Positions 1 through 5,036 of a stretch of DNA of 5,036 nt are shown piece after piece. Numbering within the stretch: the stretch's first letter is position 1; the number at the start of each line of letters is the position of its first letter. The DNA is from Desulfarculaceae bacterium JdFR-95. GTDB lineage: Bacteria > Desulfobacterota > Desulfarculia > Desulfarculales > Desulfarculaceae. Location of the stretch: NCBI GenBank assembly GCA_002011835.1, contig MTPE01000032.1:1-5036 (forward strand). Reading direction: 5' to 3'. Both the position numbers and the translations under genes were made by a program. A model generated the notes under the pieces. The model saw only the letters and a program-made list of their open reading frames with translations, did no database searches and had not been told where the DNA came from.

Positions 1-46
1 AGTATGCGGCGGGAGGGGGCGGGGGCCTCTGGCAAAGCCGCGGCCG
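1..46. other. Non-coding sequence downstream of the UspA gene
   Basis: This short stretch follows the stop codon of the minus-strand operon and runs to the window edge. It contains a G-rich patch at 11-25 with three G tracts of 3, 5 and 5 bases. I see no hairpin followed by a T-run in the minus direction within these 46 bases, so the operon's final terminator, if intrinsic, lies outside the window. Confidence 0.5.
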
Positions 47-514
47 CTAGCGCACGAACATCACACGACAGGTAGCGCGGCGGAAGACCTTTTCCGCGCT
101 GGAGCCGAAGCGCAGGCGCTGGGTGAGGGAGCCGCGTCCCTTGGTGCCCATGACGATGAGGTCCACCTGTTCTTCTTCCGCCACCTCCAGGATCTTCTCC
201 CAGGGCACACCCACGGCGATACGCGAGGTGTGGGGCACCTGGTGGGCCTGGTGCTCCTGCAGCAAGGCCTTGAGCCGCTGGGCCCGTTCCTCCTGCATGG
301 TGGCCATGGCCTGATCCAGGGTGCCCTCGAAGATCTGCAGGCGCCCGCTGATGCGCTCCAGGTTGTCGAACATGGCCTGGTTGACCACGTTGAGGAAGAT
401 CACCTCGGCCCCAAGCCCCTGGGCCAACTCCAGGGCCTGCTGCAGAGTGTGGCCGGAGAACTGCGAGAAGTCCAGGGCACAGAGTATCTTCTTGATGGGT
501 CGGTACGACTGCAT
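47..514 (-). CDS. UspA-family universal stress protein, last gene of the TRAP operon
   Basis: This 155-residue single-domain protein has the usual length and layout of the Usp family (PF00582), a cytoplasmic alpha/beta nucleotide-binding fold that usually dimerises. Visible landmarks are strand beta1 with the conserved Asp (ILCALDFS, D15), beta2 ending LNVV near residue 43, and the C-terminal nucleotide loop MGTKGRG...FGSSAEKV (G123, G126, G137, S138). That loop suggests an ATP-binding member. It has ten residues between G126 and G137 where the classic pattern G-2x-G-9x-G(S/T) has nine. The gene starts inside the stop codon of the upstream permease (TGATG), so translation is probably coupled. 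An in-frame GTG immediately before the ATG (515-517) is an alternative start that would add one residue. UspA genes beside TRAP transporters are known; TeaD, encoded with the ectoine transporter TeaABC of Halomonas elongata, binds ATP and lowers transport. A similar role here is inference. Confidence 0.93.
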   Translation of the reverse strand: MQSYRPIKKILCALDFSQFSGHTLQQALELAQGLGAEVIFLNVVNQAMFDNLERISGRLQIFEGTLDQAMATMQEERAQRLKALLQEHQAHQVPHTSRIAVGVPWEKILEVAEEEQVDLIVMGTKGRGSLTQRLRFGSSAEKVFRRATCRVMFVR

Positions 515-2859
515 CACGCCACGGCCTCCTTCCGTGCCTGCTTGAGCTTCTTGCGCTCGTGCAGAGGCAGGGTGAGGGTGGGGTCTTTGCGGATGCGCAT
601 CTTCTGGGAGAAGTACACCAGCACCCACAGGCCGATGCCGATCAAGTCGGCGCCGATCTTGGGTACCGGGGTCCAGGAGGAGAGCAGCTGGGGGAAGAAC
701 AGCAGGGCGGTGGCCACCGCGGCCACGATCCACTCCAGGACGTTGGTGGGACACAGGAAGTATCCCATGGTCACGCTACCGAAGGCGATGGTGCCCAGGG
801 TGATGGTGACGATGGCCAATATCTGGTCCGACCAGGGCACGATGTGCTCCGGCCCGCCCAGGAGGAAGCCCGGCGAGAAGGCGAAAAGGAACGGGCCCAC
901 GTAGAGCATCTTGGCGAACTTGAATGAGGTCCAGCCGGTCTTCCAGGGGTCGCTGCCGGCGATGGCCGCGCCGGCGTAGGCGGCCACGCACACCGGCGGG
1001 GTGATGTTGGAGTCCTGGCTGAACCAATAGACGATCATGTGGGAGGCGATGAGCGCCCAGGCGACCTTGCCCATCAGCTCGATGCGCTTGGGGTCGTCGG
1101 GCAAGAGGTCGCCTAGGGGCAGTTGCAGCTCTTGGAAGCCCACCCCCCACATGGTGCGGGAGATCATGTCGCTGACCGCGCCCACGGCCAACACCGCGGT
1201 GATGAGGTAGGCCGCGGTCACCGGCACCCCCATGCCCAGCACCAGGGAGGCCAAGCCGATGAGCACGATGGCCAAGGGCAGGTAGCCGAAGGACAGGTCG
1301 ATGATGATCTGGCTGAACTTGAGCCCGATGCCGGTGAGCTGGATGGTGCCCACGATGATGCCGATCACGCCCACGGTGGCGCCGATGATGAGGGTGTTGC
1401 GCGCGCCCTCGATCATGGCGTTGAGGATCTCCTTTATACCCATGCGGCGGTCGGTGGTCAGCCAGCTCACCGCCACGCAGGAGATGATGGCCCAGAAGGC
1501 GGCGTATCCCGGGGAGTAGGCCAGGAGCATCATCACCACGATCACCAGCAGGGGCACGGACATGAACCACTGTTTCTTGAGGATGTCCATGGCCGTGGGG
1601 GCGTCGGGGTCTTCGATGCCCACCAGACCGTAGCGCTTGGCCTCGAAGTGGATCATCACGAACACGCTGAGGAAGTAGATGACGGCCGGGAACACGGCCA
1701 TGAGCATGATGTCCACGTAGGGGATCTCGGTCATCTCGGCCATGATGAAGCCGCCCGCACCCATGATGGGGGGCATGAACATGCCGCCGATGCTGGCCGC
1801 GGGTTCGATGGCCCCGGCCACGTGGGGGCGGAAGCCGGCCTTCTTCATCAGGGGGATGGTGAAGGCGCCGGTGGAGACGGTGTTGGCGATGGCGCTGCCC
1901 GAGACCGAACCGAAGAAGCCCGAGGCGATCACCGCCACCTTGGCCGGTCCGCCCACGGTGCGCCCGGCCAGGGCCATGGGCAGGTCCAGGAAGAAGCGGC
2001 TGGCCCCGGAGGCCTTGAGGAAGGCGCCGAAGAAGATGAACAGGATCACGTAGGTGACCAGCACCGAAGCCATGATGCCGAACACGCCCTCCTGCTTCAT
2101 GTAGATGTGGTTGAGGGCGCGGTCAATGGCGAAGCCGGTGTGGGCAAAGGCCTTGAGCACCGGCACGTGGTGCAACAGATCGCCCCAGAAGGCGTACAGG
2201 AGGAACACGATGCCCACGATGGTCATGGACCAGCCCAGCACCCGGCGGGCCACCTCCAGGGACACCACGATGCCCACCGTGCTCACCGCGGTGTCCAGGA
2301 CGGTCTCCGAGCCCATGCGATAGTTGATGGCCTCGTACTCCATGATGTAGTAGCCCACCACGAACACCGCGGCCGCGGCCAACACCAGGTCCATGGCCAC
2401 GGGCTTGTCCCCCTCGGAGATGCTCCAGTGCTTGGCCGGCACGAAGAAGGCGGCCGAGGCCAAGGCGGCGAGGACCACGAACAGCCAGTTGACGGTCATA
2501 CCCTCCCGGCTGGTGGTGGGGTTGACCATGAAGTAGAGCAGGAAGTAGAAGGCCAGCCCCAAAGCGGCGAAGGAGATGGCTGCGTCCAGCCAATAGCCCG
2601 CCTCGCGGGGACTCTTGGTGCTCACCGGATAGTTGAGGAAGACCAGCATGTAGGTGATCAGAACGTACAGGCCCAGGAAATATTGCGTGTCCACCGGTTC
2701 GGCCGCGCAGTACATGTAGAACAGGACCATGAAGATGCCTAGGCCGGCGGTGAACCAGAACCAGAAGCCCTTCATGGCACGGCCGGTGCGGGCGTCCTTT
2801 TGTACGATCTCCTCCAGCTTCTCCTTCTGGGCGGCAGTCTCCGGTACCTGCTCGCTCAT
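514..2859 (-). CDS. TRAP transporter fused permease (DctQ-DctM, 4TM/12TM type), TAXI-associated
   Basis: This 781-residue inner-membrane protein is the permease of a tripartite ATP-independent periplasmic transporter, driven by an ion gradient (usually Na+ in this family). After a hydrophilic N-terminus (residues 1-30), several hydrophobic helices up to about residue 230 form the small DctQ-like part. The DctM-like part follows from about 255. Its hallmarks include ASGFFGSVSGSAIANTVSTG (312-331), a strong family signature, then EPAASIGGMFMPPIMGAGGF (352-371), LGMGVPVTAAYL (541-552) and SNITPPVCVAAYAGAAIAGS (617-636). Two or more further hydrophobic segments lie at about 676-750, before a basic tail. 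Fused permeases of this type pair with TAXI binding proteins, and one lies just upstream. The ATG is fixed because an in-frame TGA sits at 2875-2877, five codons upstream; an AGGGG ribosome site ends 6 nt before it. Longer than many relatives, mainly through a segment around 560-600 and the C-terminal helices. The substrate cannot be read from the sequence. Confidence 0.96.
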   Translation of the reverse strand: MSEQVPETAAQKEKLEEIVQKDARTGRAMKGFWFWFTAGLGIFMVLFYMYCAAEPVDTQYFLGLYVLITYMLVFLNYPVSTKSPREAGYWLDAAISFAALGLAFYFLLYFMVNPTTSREGMTVNWLFVVLAALASAAFFVPAKHWSISEGDKPVAMDLVLAAAAVFVVGYYIMEYEAINYRMGSETVLDTAVSTVGIVVSLEVARRVLGWSMTIVGIVFLLYAFWGDLLHHVPVLKAFAHTGFAIDRALNHIYMKQEGVFGIMASVLVTYVILFIFFGAFLKASGASRFFLDLPMALAGRTVGGPAKVAVIASGFFGSVSGSAIANTVSTGAFTIPLMKKAGFRPHVAGAIEPAASIGGMFMPPIMGAGGFIMAEMTEIPYVDIMLMAVFPAVIYFLSVFVMIHFEAKRYGLVGIEDPDAPTAMDILKKQWFMSVPLLVIVVMMLLAYSPGYAAFWAIISCVAVSWLTTDRRMGIKEILNAMIEGARNTLIIGATVGVIGIIVGTIQLTGIGLKFSQIIIDLSFGYLPLAIVLIGLASLVLGMGVPVTAAYLITAVLAVGAVSDMISRTMWGVGFQELQLPLGDLLPDDPKRIELMGKVAWALIASHMIVYWFSQDSNITPPVCVAAYAGAAIAGSDPWKTGWTSFKFAKMLYVGPFLFAFSPGFLLGGPEHIVPWSDQILAIVTITLGTIAFGSVTMGYFLCPTNVLEWIVAAVATALLFFPQLLSSWTPVPKIGADLIGIGLWVLVYFSQKMRIRKDPTLTLPLHERKKLKQARKEAVA
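525..531 (-). promoter_or_regulatory. Ribosome binding site of the UspA gene, inside the permease 3' end
   Basis: The minus strand reads AAGGAGG here, a near-perfect Shine-Dalgarno located in the last codons of the permease gene. It lies 10 nt before the ATG at 514 and 7 nt before the in-frame GTG at 517. The spacing slightly favours GTG while codon preference favours ATG, so the start is uncertain by one residue. A strong site of its own means UspA need not depend only on coupling. Confidence 0.6.
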
Positions 2860-2910
2860 GGTGTTCCCCTTCCCTCAAGCTGAACCACGCTGAAACACCC
2901 GGTAGTGGGC

Positions 2911-2945
2911 AAATTAAAAAGGGGAGGGCCGGTCAAGCCCTCCCC
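2911..2945 (-). terminator. Intrinsic terminator between binding-protein and permease genes
   Basis: On the minus strand a perfect 9-bp GC-rich stem (GGGGAGGGC at 2937-2945 pairing with GCCCTCCCC at 2921-2929 in minus-strand sense) encloses a 7-nt loop (2930-2936). It is followed by TTTTTAATTT (2920 down to 2911). This is the standard rho-independent form. It sits 25 nt after the binding-protein stop and about 50 nt before the permease start. No convincing new promoter is visible between it and the permease, so it most likely acts as a partial terminator that sets a high binding-protein to permease ratio, and may also protect the upstream mRNA 3' end. Confidence 0.82.
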
Positions 2946-2969
2946 CCTTGTTTACTGCCGGTGGGCCGG

Positions 2970-3959
2970 CTAGTCAATGGGCTTGAGCTTGTCCGGGATC
3001 TTCTTGCCCATCTCGATCCAGAACTTGGCCGCGCCCTTGTGCAGGGGCACGCTGGCGCCGCGGAAGGCGTTCTCCAGGGTCATGGCCTTGAAGGTCTTCT
3101 TGGCCGCCACCATGGCCGCCATGCCCTCCTTGGACCACAGGGTCTTCATGATGGTGTAGACCAGCTCCTCAGGCATGTCCTTGTTCACGCTGAGGATGGT
3201 GGAGTCCTGGAAGGTCTTGCAGGCGGGCATGCCCTTGCCGTAGGTGCCGGCGGGGATCACGGTGGGGCTGTAGGCATAGGCCTTGTAGAAGCCGGTCTTC
3301 TCGGCGTCGATGCCCACGTCGATCAGGCGGATCTTGACCTGCACGCTGGCCTCGATCACCGAGCGGTTGGGATAGCCCACCAGCACCCAGAAGGCGTCGA
3401 TCTTGCCGTCCTTGAAGGCGTTGGCCGCGGCGGAGTAGCCCATGAAGGTCGGCTTGAACTTGTCCCAGATGCCGATGTGGCGGAAGAAGCGCTCGGCGCT
3501 GGCCGCGGCGCCGCTGCCGGCGTTACCCACGGCCACGCGCTTGCCCACCAGGTCCATGGCGCTCTTGATCTTGCTGTCCGCCCGCACGATGAGCTGGGCG
3601 GGGGCGCCGTACAGATAGCCCATGGAACGCAGGCCGGTGTACTTGGTGGGATCCTTGGGCAGCTTGCCCCGGAAGCCCAGGTCCGAGTCCACCGCGTAGC
3701 ACAGACCGAAGTTGGACTCGTTGCGCGACACGCGCTTGACGTTCTCCACCGAACCGCCCGATCCCACCGCGGTGGCCTTGATGTTGGGGTGCTTCTTGGA
3801 AATGTAAACCGCCATGGCGTTGGCGAAGGTGTTGAACGTACCGCCGGTGGGGCCGCCACCGATCTTGATGTTGTACTCCTTGGCCATGACCGGCCCGGTC
3901 ATCAGGCCCAGGCTAAGCACCAAAGCGGCCAGCAAGCCCAGCCGAATCGCTCTCTTCAT
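2970..3959 (-). CDS. TAXI-family TRAP transporter solute-binding protein
   Basis: This 329-residue secreted protein belongs to the TAXI (TRAP-associated extracytoplasmic immunogenic) binding-protein family, distinct from DctP-type receptors. A classical signal peptide is clear: MKRAIR, a Leu/Ala-rich core, and a likely cleavage site after VMA at residue 26, with no lipobox Cys. Family landmarks follow: the glycine-rich strand-loop IKIGGGPTGGTF (31-42), VGSGGSVENVKRV (65-77) followed by SNFGLCYAVDSD (82-93), the hinge-region motif VAVGNAGSGAAASAERFF (142-159), and DAFWVLVGYPNRSVIEAS (188-205). Length is normal. It would capture the substrate in the periplasm and deliver it to the fused permease encoded next. 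Thermus TAXI protein binds glutamate/glutamine and others are linked to organic acids; the ligand here is unknown. Two Cys remain in the mature protein (C87, C247). The chosen ATG has AAGGAGG 7 nt upstream and puts the signal peptide at the very N-terminus. It is the first gene of the operon and probably the most highly expressed. Confidence 0.96.
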   Translation of the reverse strand: MKRAIRLGLLAALVLSLGLMTGPVMAKEYNIKIGGGPTGGTFNTFANAMAVYISKKHPNIKATAVGSGGSVENVKRVSRNESNFGLCYAVDSDLGFRGKLPKDPTKYTGLRSMGYLYGAPAQLIVRADSKIKSAMDLVGKRVAVGNAGSGAAASAERFFRHIGIWDKFKPTFMGYSAAANAFKDGKIDAFWVLVGYPNRSVIEASVQVKIRLIDVGIDAEKTGFYKAYAYSPTVIPAGTYGKGMPACKTFQDSTILSVNKDMPEELVYTIMKTLWSKEGMAAMVAAKKTFKAMTLENAFRGASVPLHKGAAKFWIEMGKKIPDKLKPID

Positions 3960-4030
3960 GCTTTGTCCTCCTTGCGCTGAAACGTCTCTGGTCCAGGTAA
4001 CCAACCCTCGCCACCCGATATGGGGGACAC
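3956..4030 (-). CDS. Possible 24-codon leader peptide overlapping the binding-protein start
   Basis: On the minus strand a GTG at 4030 opens a 24-codon frame (predicted peptide begins MSPISGGEGW and ends QRKEDKA). It is preceded by AGGAGG (4037-4042) with a 6-nt spacer. Its TGA stop overlaps the binding-protein ATG as ATGA, the usual geometry of translational coupling. An in-frame TAG at 4052-4054 means GTG is the only plausible start. The peptide is hydrophilic, has no recognisable family, and shows no run of a single amino-acid codon that would suggest attenuation. It lies wholly inside the transporter's predicted 5' leader. Against it: AGGAGG strings are common in G-rich sequence, the frame is short, and the binding protein already has its own excellent ribosome site. 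I treat it as a candidate only. Confidence 0.3.
   Translation of the reverse strand: MSPISGGEGWLPGPETFQRKEDKA
3967..3973 (-). promoter_or_regulatory. Ribosome binding site fixing the start of the TAXI binding protein
   Basis: The minus strand reads AAGGAGG followed by a 7-nt spacer (ACAAAGC) and ATG at 3959. This near-ideal site decides for the Met that begins the signal peptide over an in-frame TTG at 4004, which would add 15 hydrophilic residues and bury the signal sequence. It suggests high translation of the binding protein. Confidence 0.85.
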
Positions 4031-4047
4031 TCCACCCCTCCTCGGTG

Positions 4048-4070
4048 TTCCCTAGCGGATAGCGAGGGAA
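4048..4070 (-). repeat. Inverted repeat in the transporter 5' leader
   Basis: TTCCCT (4048-4053) and AGGGAA (4065-4070) form a perfect 6-bp dyad around an 11-nt centre. After an A/G mismatch two more pairs (GC/GC) could extend it. In the predicted transporter mRNA this hairpin would end 5 nt before the AGGAGG of the candidate leader peptide. It has no T-run after it, so it is not a terminator. It could be an mRNA structure or a protein-binding dyad; neither is shown. Confidence 0.4.
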
Positions 4071-4112
4071 TCGCCTCTGTTTCTCGTCACGGAGTTCCCG
4101 ATTCGAGGTTCA

Positions 4113-4142
4113 ATCCTAGTACAAGCCTGTACCCCCTGTCCA
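4113..4142 (-). promoter_or_regulatory. Predicted sigma70-type promoter of the TRAP operon
   Basis: The minus strand reads TGGACA (4142-4137), an 18-nt spacer, then TAGGAT (4118-4113). This is a five-of-six match at -35 and a reasonable -10. The start of transcription would be near 4106, giving a leader of about 147 nt before the binding-protein ATG. An A/T tract at 4161-4172 lies upstream at roughly -55 to -66 and could assist. The match is by eye and other starts are possible. Confidence 0.45.
4119..4132. promoter_or_regulatory. Dyad GTACA-N4-TGTAC inside the transporter promoter spacer
   Basis: GTACA (4119-4123) and TGTAC (4128-4132) form a perfect 5-bp dyad with a 4-nt centre. It lies wholly between the predicted -35 and -10 of the transporter promoter, where a bound regulator would directly control RNA polymerase. 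Short dyads do arise by chance, so this is a candidate operator only. Confidence 0.35.
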
Positions 4143-4172
4143 GGCCAAGGAGGGTGACACAAAAAAATTAAT

Positions 4173-4190
4173 ACAAGCTCTCCCGCTTGT
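4173..4190. promoter_or_regulatory. Dyad ACAAGC-N6-GCTTGT upstream of the transporter promoter
   Basis: ACAAGC (4173-4178) and GCTTGT (4185-4190) form a perfect 6-bp dyad with a 6-nt centre, between the two divergent promoters. The heptamer TACAAGC recurs at 4120-4126 and 4172-4178, 52 bp apart, about five helical turns. An alternative reading is a weak minus-direction terminator, because in that sense the hairpin is followed by ATTAATTTTTTT; it could then block antisense transcription coming from the lon side. The 6-bp stem is short for that. Confidence 0.35.
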
Positions 4191-4243
4191 CCACCGGCGC
4201 CGCACCCGCTCCTCTGCGGTCCTCCTCCCGTGGGACACTCTGG

Positions 4244-4271
4244 TTGACAGCCGGCCGGGCTCTGCTAGGAT
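4244..4271 (+). promoter_or_regulatory. Predicted sigma70-type promoter of lon
   Basis: TTGACA (4244-4249) is a perfect -35. It is followed by a 16-nt spacer and TAGGAT (4266-4271), with TG at 4263-4264 giving an extended -10. Transcription would start near 4278, leaving a leader of about 28 nt before the lon ATG. No CIRCE element and no sigma32-like promoter stand out, so heat induction is not evident from this sequence. Confidence 0.7.
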
Positions 4272-4296
4272 TTTGCCCGAATCCCTTAATCTCTCC

Positions 4297-4301
4297 AGGA
4301 G
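4297..4301 (+). promoter_or_regulatory. Ribosome binding site of lon
   Basis: AGGAG ends 4 nt before the ATG at 4306. The spacing is on the short side but workable, and no other in-frame start is available before the LAN domain. Confidence 0.7.
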
Positions 4302-4305
4302 ACCC

Positions 4306-5036
4306 ATGGCCGAAGATCCAGGCGCACGGCAAGAGCCCCTAGAGGGGGAGGCGTGGGAGGAAGACACCCTGCCCGAAAACCTGCCACTGCTGCCGGTGCG
4401 GGACGTGGTGGTCTTCCCCTACATGATCCTGCCCCTGTTCGTGGCCCGCGAGCGCTCGGTGGCCGCGGTGGAGGCGGCCAGCGGAGAGGAGCAGTTGGTC
4501 TTCCTCACCGCCCAGCGCGACCCCAAGGTGGACCAGCCCGAGCCGGAAGACCTCTACCCCTTCGGCACCGTGGGCATGATCATGCGCCAGCTCAAGCTGC
4601 CCGACGGCCGGCTCAAGGTGCTGGTGCAGGGGGTGACCCGGGCGCGGGTCACCGGCTGGCTGCGCCGCCGGCCCTACTACGAGGTCTCCCTGGAGCCGGT
4701 GGAGGACGATCCCCCGCCCGAGGTCACCCCCGCGGTGGAGGCCCTGATGCGCAGCGTGCGCGAGGCCACCGAGCGCATCCTCTCCCTGCGCGGGCTGCTC
4801 TCCGGCGACGTGGTGGCCATCCTGAACTCGGTGGAGGAGCCCGGCCGCCTGGCCGACCTGGTGGCCAGCAACCTCAAACTGGGCCCGGCCGAGGCCCAAC
4901 AGGTCCTGGAGGAGACCGACCAGCTCCGCCGCCTGGAGCTGGTCAACGGCCACCTGCGCAAGGAGCTGGAGGTCTCCAGCCTGCAGGCCCAGATCCAGTC
5001 CGAGGCCCAGGAGGAGATGTCCCGCAGCCAGCGCGA
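4306..5036 (+). CDS. lon: Lon ATP-dependent protease, N-terminal part (runs off the window)
   Basis: The first 243 codons of a Lon protease are present and remain open at the window edge. Lon is a cytoplasmic AAA+ serine protease that degrades misfolded and regulatory proteins. A 24-residue acidic N-terminal extension precedes the LAN (Lon substrate-binding) domain, which opens with LPLLPVRDVVVFPYMILPLF (26-45). Further Lon landmarks are GTVGMIMRQLKLPDGRLKVL (87-106) and LNSVEEPGRLADLVASNL (173-190). The helical, coiled-coil-prone segment then ends at MSRSQR, just where family members continue with a conserved Tyr/Phe-rich motif. The AAA+ ATPase and Ser-Lys protease domains must lie downstream; a full protein would be about 800 residues. 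The ATG has AGGAG at 4297-4301, 4 nt upstream, and the next in-frame Met lies inside the LAN domain. Whether this is the only Lon of the genome, or the housekeeping copy, cannot be seen. Confidence 0.96.
   Translation, partial: MAEDPGARQEPLEGEAWEEDTLPENLPLLPVRDVVVFPYMILPLFVARERSVAAVEAASGEEQLVFLTAQRDPKVDQPEPEDLYPFGTVGMIMRQLKLPDGRLKVLVQGVTRARVTGWLRRRPYYEVSLEPVEDDPPPEVTPAVEALMRSVREATERILSLRGLLSGDVVAILNSVEEPGRLADLVASNLKLGPAEAQQVLEETDQLRRLELVNGHLRKELEVSSLQAQIQSEAQEEMSRSQR

Larger units (their letters stand above)
3960..4305. other. Divergent regulatory region between the TRAP operon and lon
   Basis: This 346-base stretch holds no convincing full-length gene. It contains the two outward-facing promoters, the two ACAAGC-related dyads, an A/T tract at 4161-4172 that stands out from the GC-rich surroundings, and the long transporter leader with its hairpin and candidate leader peptide. 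Each has its own entry. No known riboswitch class was recognised in the leader. Confidence 0.7.

Noticed and set aside
11..25. G-quadruplex in the G-rich patch at the window start
   Set aside because: Only three G tracts of three or more are present, one short of the standard four-tract pattern.
515..754. 80-residue N-terminal extension of the UspA protein upstream of 514
   Set aside because: The extension is Arg/Pro/His-rich, overlaps the permease gene out of frame, and has no Usp homology. The internal ATG with AAGGAGG gives a normal-length Usp protein.
1123..2742. 539-codon plus-strand open frame opposite the permease gene
   Set aside because: Its product is a His/Gly/Asp/Gln-rich sequence with no domain, and it lies fully antisense to a permease with unmistakable family motifs. 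Long stop-free antisense frames are expected in GC-rich coding DNA.
2961..3980. 339-codon plus-strand open frame opposite the TAXI gene
   Set aside because: It has the same low-complexity Gly/His/Val composition and no recognisable domain, and it mirrors a clear binding-protein gene. It is a shadow of codon bias.
3960..4004. Upstream TTG start for the TAXI protein adding 15 residues
   Set aside because: It would place hydrophilic residues before the signal peptide, and the ATG at 3959 has a near-ideal ribosome site.
3960..4106. Riboswitch in the transporter leader
   Set aside because: I compared the leader by eye with glycine, fluoride and guanidine consensus features and found no match beyond short fragments.
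4106..4117. tRNA T-arm-like AGG-TTCAAT-CCT, possibly a tRNA remnant or attachment site
   Set aside because: The stem is only 3 bp with a 6-nt loop, and no acceptor, D or anticodon arm can be drawn around it.
4339..4953. Minus-strand open frames opposite lon
   Set aside because: The plus strand encodes Lon LAN-domain motifs in an uninterrupted frame; the opposite frames give low-complexity products without domains.

Overview
The window is visibly GC-rich bacterial DNA with GC-biased third codon positions. It looks like ordinary chromosomal sequence of a Gram-negative, plausibly a Desulfobacterota/deltaproteobacterial relative. That placement is inferred from the gene combination (a TAXI-type TRAP transporter with a large fused permease and a UspA partner) and the style of the proteins, and was not tested by any search. 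I see no mobile element, CRISPR array, tRNA or rRNA.

The minus strand, read right to left, carries a three-gene transport operon. A periplasmic TAXI-family solute-binding protein (2970-3959) is followed by a 110-base gap holding a strong intrinsic-terminator-like hairpin. Next comes a 781-residue fused DctQ/DctM TRAP permease (514-2859). Its stop codon overlaps the start of a single-domain universal stress protein (47-514). The likely working model is that the binding protein captures an unidentified organic anion or amino acid in the periplasm, the permease imports it using an ion gradient, and the coupled UspA protein senses nucleotide and may tune the transporter, as TeaD does for TeaABC in Halomonas. 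The hairpin after the first gene would make the binding protein more abundant than the permease.

The 346-base divergent region 3960-4305 separates this operon from a plus-strand lon gene (4306 to the window edge, N-terminal 243 residues only). It holds a good sigma70-type promoter for lon (TTGACA-16-TAGGAT with an extended -10 TG) and a fair one facing the transporter (TGGACA-18-TAGGAT). It also holds two short perfect dyads that share the hexamer ACAAGC, one of them inside the spacer of the transporter promoter. The transporter leader is about 147 nt long, with a possible hairpin and a possible 24-codon leader peptide ending in an ATGA overlap with the binding-protein start.

Nothing here amounts to a clearly new system. 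The points most worth a second look are the leader and operator architecture of the TRAP operon, the internal terminator, the translational coupling to UspA, and small departures from family consensus in the UspA nucleotide loop and the permease C-terminal half.
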